Assembly (NCBI RefSeq): GCF_019748365.1
Contig: NZ_JAIEPN010000005.1
Span: 1-64,000, forward strand
Source of the DNA: Novosphingobium sp.
Lineage (GTDB): Bacteria; Pseudomonadota; Alphaproteobacteria; Sphingomonadales; Sphingomonadaceae
Direction of reading: 5' to 3'
Length of the DNA stretch: 64,000 bases
Part shown: positions 57,080 through 64,000 of the stretch, one piece after another
How the letters are laid out: each line of letters opens with the position of its first letter
How positions within the stretch are numbered: the first letter of the stretch is position 1
The notes under the pieces: model-generated
Database searches by the model: none
What the model saw: only the letters and a program-made list of their open reading frames with translations
What the model was told of the DNA's origin: nothing
Made by a program: the position numbers and the translations under genes

Positions 57080-57739
57080 TCAGTCCTTCGGGATCACCCA
57101 CCGGATCGCGTTTGAATACGAACCGGTTGTGGGATTGCCTTCACCATCGGTCGCCGGCTGGAACCGGGCGCGACGACGAACGTTGTCGCACGTTGCCTGA
57201 TCGAGATCGGGACTGCCGCTCGACTTGGTGATTTCGCAGGACGTGACCTTGCCGTCGGTGCCAACGGACACGCGGAACCCGGTAACGCCTTCCCGCTCCT
57301 CGCGCAGGGCGCGCGACGGATAGTCGTTCGAAGTCGCCCAGTTGCCGGGGCTGCCCTTCGGAGCCGGAGCCTTCGGCTGGAACTTGGGCGGCGGCGGCGG
57401 GGGCGGCGGCGGCGGCGCGGCCGTGGTGAACACCGGGGCCGGAGGCGGCGGTGTGGTCACGGTCTCGACCTGCGGCGCGGGCGCGTTGAAGGAGATCGGC
57501 GGCGGCGGCGCCACGATGGGCGGCGGCGGCTGATCCTTCGGGGGCGGTGGGGGTGGGGGCAATTCCTCCGGGGGCTTCTCTTCTTCGATGTTGACCGCCG
57601 AGGTCACCTCTTTGACCTTCTTGTACGCCTCGTAAGCCAGCCCTGTTACCAGAGCGTAGCCCAAGCCGACATGAAGGATCGCAACGATGATGAGCGCGGT
57701 GATCTTGTTACCGCTCATCTGTTGGTCAGCGTATGCCAT
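57080..57739 (-). CDS. tonB: TonB energy transducer
   Basis: 219 residues. Transmembrane anchor at about 12-34 (TALIIVAILHVGLGYALVTG), a long Pro-rich periplasmic spacer (runs of 6-10 Pro at about 59-118), and a C-terminal TonB domain (NDYPSRALREEREGVTGFRV, TSCEITKSSGSPDLDQATC, RARFQPATDGEGN). First gene of the operon. Contacts TonB-dependent receptors such as the one at 43-45 kb. Confidence 0.94.
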   Translation of the reverse strand: MAYADQQMSGNKITALIIVAILHVGLGYALVTGLAYEAYKKVKEVTSAVNIEEEKPPEELPPPPPPPKDQPPPPIVAPPPPISFNAPAPQVETVTTPPPPAPVFTTAAPPPPPPPPPPKFQPKAPAPKGSPGNWATSNDYPSRALREEREGVTGFRVSVGTDGKVTSCEITKSSGSPDLDQATCDNVRRRARFQPATDGEGNPTTGSYSNAIRWVIPKD

Positions 57740-58083
57740 TCAGCTCCAAAACTCCTGATTCTCCGCAAACGGCGGACATCCGGCGGATGCCTACGTTCAC
57801 GGAATCGCGCATGGAATCACCCATCCAGCGCGATTGGCCAATCCAGCGATTTCATTCCACCCTGCCGGCAAACCGGACCGCCGACATCGGGTGCAAGGAA
57901 CCCGGCGGCGGCTTTTGCGGGCTTTCATTGTTGAAATCCCCGACAACGGCGAGCTTTAACGCCGAAGCCAAAGGCGCGCAAATGCTTTATCGGTTAACCT
58001 TCAATTCACGGTTTCGCTGCCTGAAACACGCGAAGGCGCCGTGGCCATCGCCTTTCGGCGCGAGCGATTCTAAGGACCCAAGC
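57740..58083. other. 344-base divergent spacer between tonB and a secreted hypothetical
   Basis: Contains the start-region promoters of two divergent genes. I see no clear Fur box, repeat or small gene. An AT-richer stretch (57980-58020, TTTATCGGTTAACCTTCAAT) is the likeliest promoter site for the rightward gene. A short frame across 57733-58083 looks non-coding. Confidence 0.5.
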
Positions 58084-58989
58084 ATGCCCCGCACCATCTG
58101 CTCCCGCCGGAAACGCCTATCCCTCCCAGCCTTTGCGCCGCTGCTCGCAGCGGTTGCGGTCAGCCTCGCCGTTTCTACCGCAAGTTACGGACAGGAAACG
58201 GCTTTGTCGGTTTCCATGGCGCCGGGGCTGGAGGCAGATCCGGACCTCGCCTACGCCGATCTCGTCGATCTCGCCCTGCCCGCCCAGATCGTGGCAAAGG
58301 CTCAAGTGCGCAAGGCTGTGCGCCTCAAGCCCGAGGAAGCGCCGGGTCTGCCCGCTGGCCGTGCCCGCCTCTATGTGGAAGCCCGAACGCAGGCACTGCT
58401 GATCGGCGAGAACCTCGGCGAATCGATCCGTTTTCTGGCCGATGTCCCGCTCGATGCACGGGGTAAGCCGCCCAAGCTGAACAAGGTGCCCGTGCTGGTG
58501 CTCGCCCGCCCGGTGCCCGAGCGGCCGGGCGAGCTCCAGCTCGTTGCGCCCGATGCCATGCTCGCGCTCACCCCTGCGCGCGAGGCGACATTGCGGGCGA
58601 TCCTGACCGAAACCTCGCGTCCCGACGCACCGCCTGCGATCACCGCACTGCGCGAGGCGCTGCATGTCCCGGGCAATCTGGCGGGCGAGGGCGAGACCCA
58701 ATTGTTTCTCGGCACCACAACCGGCGCGCCGGTCTCGATCTCCGTGCTTCGGCGGCCCGGCCAGCCGACGACATGGGGCGTGAGTTTCACCGAAATCGTC
58801 GATTCGTCGGCGCACGCACCGCTGCCCTCGACGCTCGCCTGGTACCGCCTCGCCTGCGGGCTGCCCGGTCGCCTGCCCGAGCGCGCGAACATCTCCGCCA
58901 CGCTCGCCGACCGGCGAATCGCTGCGGAAGACTATGCCCAGGTCCTGGCCGATCTCGGCCCCTGCACGCGCAAGCGCGCGGCACCCTGA
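58084..58989 (+). CDS. Secreted hypothetical protein, 301 residues
   Basis: Unrecognised. Basic start MPRTICSRRKRLSLPAFAPL, hydrophobic core LLAAVAVSLAVSTASYGQ with signal cleavage near YGQ. Mature part is Ala/Leu/Pro-rich with DLAYADLVDLALPAQIVAKA, QVRKAVRLKPEEAPGLPAGR, RLYVEARTQALLIGENLGES and two Cys near the C-terminus. Looks like a conserved sphingomonad envelope protein. Same direction as hom, 76 bases upstream of it. Confidence 0.7.
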   Translation: MPRTICSRRKRLSLPAFAPLLAAVAVSLAVSTASYGQETALSVSMAPGLEADPDLAYADLVDLALPAQIVAKAQVRKAVRLKPEEAPGLPAGRARLYVEARTQALLIGENLGESIRFLADVPLDARGKPPKLNKVPVLVLARPVPERPGELQLVAPDAMLALTPAREATLRAILTETSRPDAPPAITALREALHVPGNLAGEGETQLFLGTTTGAPVSISVLRRPGQPTTWGVSFTEIVDSSAHAPLPSTLAWYRLACGLPGRLPERANISATLADRRIAAEDYAQVLADLGPCTRKRAAP

Positions 58990-59065
58990 ACAACACTCAC
59001 CGGCGGCGGTTGCGGGGGCGGATCAGCTACCCTAAGGCGCGCCATAAGATTTTACGGGGATCATC

Positions 59066-60382
<1,317 letters not shown>

Positions 60383-60388
60383 TCCGCC

Positions 60389-60751
60389 ATGGCAGATCAC
60401 GCGACCCCCAATCTGCCTTCGCGCGATTTCGAGGTCACCGCGCGGTTCTACGGGCAGTTCGGCTTTACCGAATCCTGGCGTGATGCCGGCTGGATGATCC
60501 TCGCGCGTGGCGGCCTGATTCTCGAATTCTTCCCCTATCCGGACCTTGATCCGGCGACGAGTTCGTTTGGCAGCTGCCTCAGGTTGGATGACGTGGAGAC
60601 GTTCTACGCGGCGCTCGAGGCTGCCGGCATTCCCGAGCAGACCACGGGCTGGCCGCGTCTGCACCGCCCGAAGCGCGAGGCGTGGGGCGGCCTGGTCGGC
60701 GCTCTGATCGATCCCGATGGCAGCCTGCTGCGGCTGATTCAGGAGGACTGA
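60389..60751 (+). CDS. VOC-superfamily protein (bleomycin-resistance type)
   Basis: 120 residues, glyoxalase/bleomycin-binding fold: NLPSRDFEVTARFYGQFGFT, WMILARGGLILEFFPYPDLD, SCLRLDDVETFYAALEAAGI, ALIDPDGSLLRLIQ. Six bases after hom, so co-transcribed. Could give antibiotic binding or act as a small dioxygenase/epimerase; no substrate can be assigned. Confidence 0.9.
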   Translation: MADHATPNLPSRDFEVTARFYGQFGFTESWRDAGWMILARGGLILEFFPYPDLDPATSSFGSCLRLDDVETFYAALEAAGIPEQTTGWPRLHRPKREAWGGLVGALIDPDGSLLRLIQED

Positions 60752-60769
60752 GGCCAAAGGCCTTGCCGG

Positions 60770-61273
60770 TCACGGCGCCCGGATTTCTCCGCGCGCGATC
60801 TTGTCGGCATCCGAATCAGGCGGCGCTTCAGGCAGCTTGGTGATGTCGAAGAAGTACATCGGCGTCGGCGCAGAGCCGAAGCCGATGCAGCCCCGGCTGC
60901 AATCGCGCAGACCGCTGACATTGGGCGCCCGTGGCAGGCCATCATTGGTGGACCGCGCCGATTCGAGCTGGTCCCGCAGCGGCAGGCGCTCCGCCTCGCT
61001 CGCCGCACGGCCGCCGCAAACCACGATCGCGCCATCCGGCCCGGCCTTCTCGCATTTCTTGGGCTGACCTGCCGTCAGCAGGCGCTGCGCGATCTGGGCA
61101 TTGGTGTCCGGATCCGCAGAATCACCCTGCGCAGCGGCGGTTGCCGCCGGTGCCTGCGCCGCGTCGGCAGCGGGCACCGACTGAGCCCGGGCCACTCCAA
61201 TTGCAAGGAACGACAGGTTTACGCATAGGAATGCGCGAAACGCGCGCCTGTATACTAATCCGCGCCTCGACAA
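60770..61273 (-). CDS. Secreted hypothetical protein with Cys-rich centre
   Basis: 167 residues from TTG 61273 (GGGAGG about 9 bases upstream). Signal peptide MSRRGLVYRRAFRAFLCVNL-SFLAIGVARAQ. Mature Ala/Pro-rich part, then KKCEKAGPDGAIVVCGGRAA, LRDCSRGCIGFGSAPTP with four Cys, and YFFDITKLPEAPPDSDADKI. The pattern is familiar from sphingomonad secreted proteins without assigned function. Divergent from glpX. Confidence 0.7.
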   Translation of the reverse strand: MSRRGLVYRRAFRAFLCVNLSFLAIGVARAQSVPAADAAQAPAATAAAQGDSADPDTNAQIAQRLLTAGQPKKCEKAGPDGAIVVCGGRAASEAERLPLRDQLESARSTNDGLPRAPNVSGLRDCSRGCIGFGSAPTPMYFFDITKLPEAPPDSDADKIARGEIRAP

Positions 61274-61331
61274 CCCATCATCCTCCCGTCTAGGGCAGGG
61301 CAGCTTCCGCCAACGAGCCTCAGGAGTCAAC

Positions 61332-62324
61332 GTGACCGACATCCGACCCGCACCCGCCGCCTCGCAAGTTCTTGACCGCGTCCTCGTCCTCGAGATGGTC
61401 CGCGTTACCGAAGCGGCTGCTATCGGGGCCTCCAAGCTGATCGGCCGGGGCGATGAAAAGGCCGCCGATGCCGCGGCGGTGGAAGCCATGCGCGCCGCCT
61501 TCAACGAACTCTACATGGACGGCACCGTGGTGATCGGTGAGGGCGAGCGCGACGAAGCGCCGATGCTCTACATCGGCGAGAAAGTTGGCGCCGCGCCGGG
61601 CAAAGGCCCGAAGATCGACATCGCGCTCGATCCGCTGGAAGGCACCACAATCACTGCCAAGGCCGGGCCGAATGCGCTCGCCGTGCTGGCCGTTGCCGAA
61701 GAAGGCGGCCTGCTCAACGCGCCTGACGTCTACATGGAAAAGCTTGCGGTCGGTCCCGGCTATCCCGATGGCATCATCGATCTGAACAAGTCGCCGGGCG
61801 AGAACGTCTGCGCCGTCGCCAAGGCCAAGGGCGTCGAGCCCAGCGACATCATCGTCTGCGTGCTCGACCGGCCGCGCCATGCCGAACTCATCGCCGAACT
61901 GCGCGCGCTCGGCTGCGGTATCAGCCTGATCCCCGATGGTGACGTGGCCGGCGTGATCGCGGTGACCAACGAAGACACCGGCATCGATCTCTACATGGGC
62001 ACCGGCGGCGCGCCTGAAGGCGTACTGGCAGCAGCGGCGCTGCGCTGTGTCGGCGGCCAGTTCAAGGGTCGCCTGCTGTTCCGCAACGAGGACGAGAAGT
62101 CCCGCGCGCGCAAGTGGGGCATCACCGACCTGAACAAGGTCTACGACCTCAAGGAGCTCGCCAAGGGTGACTGCATCTTCGCCGCCACCGGCGTGACCGA
62201 CGGTTCGCTGCTCGCGGGCGTCAAGGTCAACAAGAGCGGCGTCATGACCACCGAAAGCGTCGTGATGCGCGCCAGTTCGGGCACGGTCCGCTGGGTCAGG
62301 GGCGAGCACCGCAAGCCGCGCTGA
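61332..62324 (+). CDS. glpX: Fructose-1,6-bisphosphatase class II
   Basis: 330 residues from GTG 61332 (AGGAG 7 bases upstream). GlpX signatures: VLEMVRVTEAAAIGASKLIG, VIGEGERDEAPMLYIGE, metal site DPLEGTT, DRPRHAELI, GTGGAPEGVLAAAALR, FAATGVTDGSLL. Gluconeogenic step from fructose-1,6-bisphosphate, consistent with growth on fatty or organic acids. In many sphingomonads it follows hom, as here. Confidence 0.96.
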   Translation: MTDIRPAPAASQVLDRVLVLEMVRVTEAAAIGASKLIGRGDEKAADAAAVEAMRAAFNELYMDGTVVIGEGERDEAPMLYIGEKVGAAPGKGPKIDIALDPLEGTTITAKAGPNALAVLAVAEEGGLLNAPDVYMEKLAVGPGYPDGIIDLNKSPGENVCAVAKAKGVEPSDIIVCVLDRPRHAELIAELRALGCGISLIPDGDVAGVIAVTNEDTGIDLYMGTGGAPEGVLAAAALRCVGGQFKGRLLFRNEDEKSRARKWGITDLNKVYDLKELAKGDCIFAATGVTDGSLLAGVKVNKSGVMTTESVVMRASSGTVRWVRGEHRKPR

Positions 62325-62334
62325 TTACCTGTTG

Positions 62335-62442
62335 CTGTTTCGGCGCAGCCGAAACAGGGCGGCACCGGCCCGCTCCCCCGCCCGGCCACCCATTCAGAGT
62401 ACTCTCGTGGGTGGCCGGGCGGGGGAGCGGGCCGGTGCCGCC
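62335..62442. repeat. Adjacent perfect hairpins, one with 35-bp arms
   Basis: First hairpin: CTGTTTCGGC (62335-62344), GCA loop, GCCGAAACAG (62348-62357). Immediately next, a 35-bp perfect inverted repeat: left arm 62358-62392 (GGCGGCACCGGCCCGCTCCC...), right arm 62408-62442 (...GAGCGGGCCGGTGCCGCC). Its 15-base loop itself contains the palindrome AGAGTACTCT. No T-tract follows, so it is not a normal terminator. It lies between glpX and the serine hydrolase. From memory, this GC-rich motif recurs in Novosphingobium-type genomes. Confidence 0.9.
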
Positions 62443-62509
62443 TTCCACGCAAGTGGCAAAGACTCTAAGCCCCGCAAGAGGGCTGACGGCCAAGAGAAAG
62501 GGACGGGAC

Positions 62510-63655
62510 ATGAAGGGCATCGCCGATTTCGAGGCCGTGGTTGCGGCGGCAAACCTGCCGGGTGCGGTGGCGCTGATCACCGACAGCAAGGACACACGCT
62601 ATTCACGCGCCTTCGGCATGGCCGATGCGGTGAATGGCGTGCCGATGCGCGAGGACACGCTGTTCCAGATCGCCTCGATGACCAAGGCGCTCACCAGCGT
62701 CGCGGTGCTGCAGCTGGTCGAACGCGGCAAGCTCGATCTCGATGCGCCGGTCGGGTCGATCCTGCCTGAACTCGCCGAGCCGCAAGTGCTCGATGGCTTT
62801 GACGATGCAGGCACGGCCATCCTTCGCCCGGCGCAGACGCCCGTGACCTTGCGCCACCTGCTGCTCCACACCTCGGGCTGCGGCTACACGTTCATGAATG
62901 CAGATCTGCTGCGCCATGCCATGGCCACCGGCAAGATGGCCGGCGGCAAGCGCGCCAGCCTCGATCTGCCGCTGTTGTTCGAACCGGGAACGCAGTGGCA
63001 GTACGGTGTCGGCATCGACTGGGCCGGGCTGGCGGTCGAGGCCGTGACCGGCATAACGCTCGGCGAATGGTTCGAGCGCGAGATCACCGGCCCGCTCGGC
63101 ATGACCCAGACGCGCTTCCGCGCCACGTGGGATGCGGACGCAGCGCAAATCCACGTGCGTGAGGCAGGGGGCGGTTTCAAGACGCAGGGCATGGTGCTTG
63201 GCGGCGGCGAGTATCACAACGGCGGTGGCGGCCTGTCCTCGACCGCTGGCGACTACGCCCGGTTCCTGCGCATGATCCTGCGCGGCGGCGAACTGGACGG
63301 GGTGCGCGTGCTCTCGCCGGAAATGGCCCGGATCGCGCGCGAGGATGCGCTGCCGGAACATCTTTCGGCGGGCGAAATGACCACCGCGATGCCGAGCTTT
63401 GCCAGTGCCTTCAATCCGCTTCCAGGCCAGCGCGGCGGCTGGACACTGGGCGGGTTCCTCGTGAACACCGAGACGGGCCCGGCTGGCCGCTCGCCGGGGA
63501 GCCTGCACTGGGCAGGCATCTTCAACTGCTACTACTGGATCGACACCGAGCGCGATTTTGCCGGGGTGATCCTCGCCCAGATCGCGCCCTTCGCCGATCC
63601 GGGCGTGCTGGATAGCTTCGCCGCTCTGGAACGGATGGCCTGCGCGAACGCTTGA
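62510..63655 (+). CDS. Serine hydrolase, class C beta-lactamase/esterase family
   Basis: 381 residues. Ser-x-x-Lys in SMTKALTSVAVLQLVERGKL (nucleophile Ser), the YxN-equivalent in WQYGVGIDWAGLAVEAVTG, LRHLLLHTSGCGYTFMN, and GGGGLSSTAGDYARFLRMIL plus a late HWAGIF as the HxG-like box. No signal peptide, so more likely a cytosolic esterase/transesterase (EstB/LovD-like) than a beta-lactamase. Start at 62510, well after the hairpins. The frame is open through the right repeat arm but that stretch is not coding. Confidence 0.9.
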   Translation: MKGIADFEAVVAAANLPGAVALITDSKDTRYSRAFGMADAVNGVPMREDTLFQIASMTKALTSVAVLQLVERGKLDLDAPVGSILPELAEPQVLDGFDDAGTAILRPAQTPVTLRHLLLHTSGCGYTFMNADLLRHAMATGKMAGGKRASLDLPLLFEPGTQWQYGVGIDWAGLAVEAVTGITLGEWFEREITGPLGMTQTRFRATWDADAAQIHVREAGGGFKTQGMVLGGGEYHNGGGGLSSTAGDYARFLRMILRGGELDGVRVLSPEMARIAREDALPEHLSAGEMTTAMPSFASAFNPLPGQRGGWTLGGFLVNTETGPAGRSPGSLHWAGIFNCYYWIDTERDFAGVILAQIAPFADPGVLDSFAALERMACANA

Positions 63656-63661
63656 GCGGAA

Positions 63662-64000
63662 TCAGCTGGCGAGCGCCAGCGGCATCGGTTCAAACGGCAC
63701 GTCGACAGCAGACTTGCGCCGCAGTGCCTCGGGCGCTGCAAGCGCGGCGGGGCGCTGGGCGATGTCACGGGTGCGGAAGCTCGCAACGAGCTCGTTGAGG
63801 CGAACGGCTTCGGCGGCGAGACTGCGCGTGGCGGCGGAGGATTCCTCGACCATCGCGGCGTTCTGCTGGGTCATGCGGTCCATCTCGCGCATTGCCCCGT
63901 TGATCTGGGTAAGGTTGACCGCCTGCCGCGAGGCCGATCCGGCGATGCTGCCGGTGAGGGCGCTGATCTCGCCGATCCGCCGCACGATGGCCTCTAGCCG
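63662..64000 (-). CDS. Methyl-accepting chemotaxis protein, C-terminus (partial)
   Basis: Only the last about 112 residues are in the window; the gene continues beyond base 64000. Coiled signalling-domain end: RRIGEISALTGSIAGSASRQ, AVNLTQINGAMREMDRMTQQ, NAAMVEESSAATRSLAAEAV, RLNELVASFR, followed by a variable tail. Heptad-rich with the Q/E-containing methylation helix. Convergent with the serine hydrolase, 6 bases between stops. Confidence 0.92.
   Translation of the reverse strand, partial: RLEAIVRRIGEISALTGSIAGSASRQAVNLTQINGAMREMDRMTQQNAAMVEESSAATRSLAAEAVRLNELVASFRTRDIAQRPAALAAPEALRRKSAVDVPFEPMPLALAS

Noticed and set aside
62411..62509. N-terminal extension of the serine hydrolase through the hairpin arm
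   Set aside because: The extra residues derive from the repeat arm and lack homology-like character; ATG 62510 is a natural start.

Overview
This 64 kb window is a GC-rich chromosomal segment, densely packed with genes. It most resembles a sphingomonad (Alphaproteobacteria, Sphingomonadales; Novosphingobium-like). The reasons are a MipZ-type division ATPase, a PEP-CTERM protein with the PEPATWAMM tail, a TonB/ExbB/two-ExbD cluster, a TonB-dependent receptor, and several dispersed palindromic repeats of the kind common in these genomes. The genus is inferred by family resemblance and was not tested. I see no phage, insertion sequence, integrase, CRISPR array or rRNA. There is one tRNA.

Layout. 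(1) 0-10 kb, minus strand: a propionyl-CoA to succinyl-CoA cluster. It holds the carboxylase beta subunit, a thiolase, methylmalonyl-CoA epimerase, methylmalonyl-CoA mutase, a DUF1330 protein, a small membrane protein, the biotin-carrying carboxylase alpha subunit, and etfB-etfA. A divergent short-chain-fatty-acyl-type regulator (9.9-11.4 kb) has a two-half-site TTGCAA operator between itself and the operon. (2) 11.4-13.5 kb: a StyC-like membrane protein and a PF10118 metal-dependent hydrolase, divergent from a TetR regulator with a palindromic operator. (3) 13.5-16.6 kb: sucCD and an inositol-phosphatase-family enzyme. (4) 16.9-22.4 kb: a PEP-CTERM protein, a repeat-bearing spacer, an aldo/keto reductase, an OmpA-type lipoprotein, a CorC/HlyC protein, a DUF3035 lipoprotein and lspA. 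(5) 22.4-30 kb: ileS (interrupted in frame by a palindromic repeat), a TspO-like protein, ribF-folA-purK-purE, gpmA, a 48-residue ORF and tRNA-Thr(GGT). (6) 30-43 kb: a tandem-duplicated domain protein, a TlpA-like thioredoxin, GNAT, threonine aldolase, a DMT exporter, an SDR, pepN-pgeF, a HAD phosphatase, rpmJ, galE, and a coupled operon of two DUF4136-like proteins with an M14 carboxypeptidase. (7) 43-50 kb: an iron-type TonB receptor behind a Fur-like site, an aldolase-II/2Fe-2S pair, an SRAP protein, four small unknown proteins and panC. (8) 50-58 kb: mipZ with a J-domain protein, a phosphohexomutase, an Lhr-like helicase, and tonB-exbB-exbD-exbD. (9) 58-64 kb: hom, glpX, a serine hydrolase behind a very long perfect hairpin, and the C-terminus of a chemotaxis receptor.

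How the genes work together. The first 10 kb encode the route by which propionyl-CoA (from odd-chain fatty acids, isoleucine/valine, or methyl-branched compounds) is carboxylated, epimerised and rearranged to succinyl-CoA. sucCD then makes succinate, and ETF takes electrons from the acyl-CoA dehydrogenases that feed the route. The 55-58 kb TonB-ExbBD complex would energise receptors such as the one at 43-45 kb. Many neighbours share ATGA/GTGA/TGATG stop-start overlaps, which indicates translational coupling.

Most notable: a palindromic repeat inserted in frame in ileS; a 35-bp perfect inverted repeat next to a second hairpin before a serine hydrolase; the regulator/operator of the propionate locus; a StyC-like/PF10118/TetR unit with an unknown substrate; and a cluster of small unknown proteins at 47.6-48.8 kb, one of which lacks a usual start codon.
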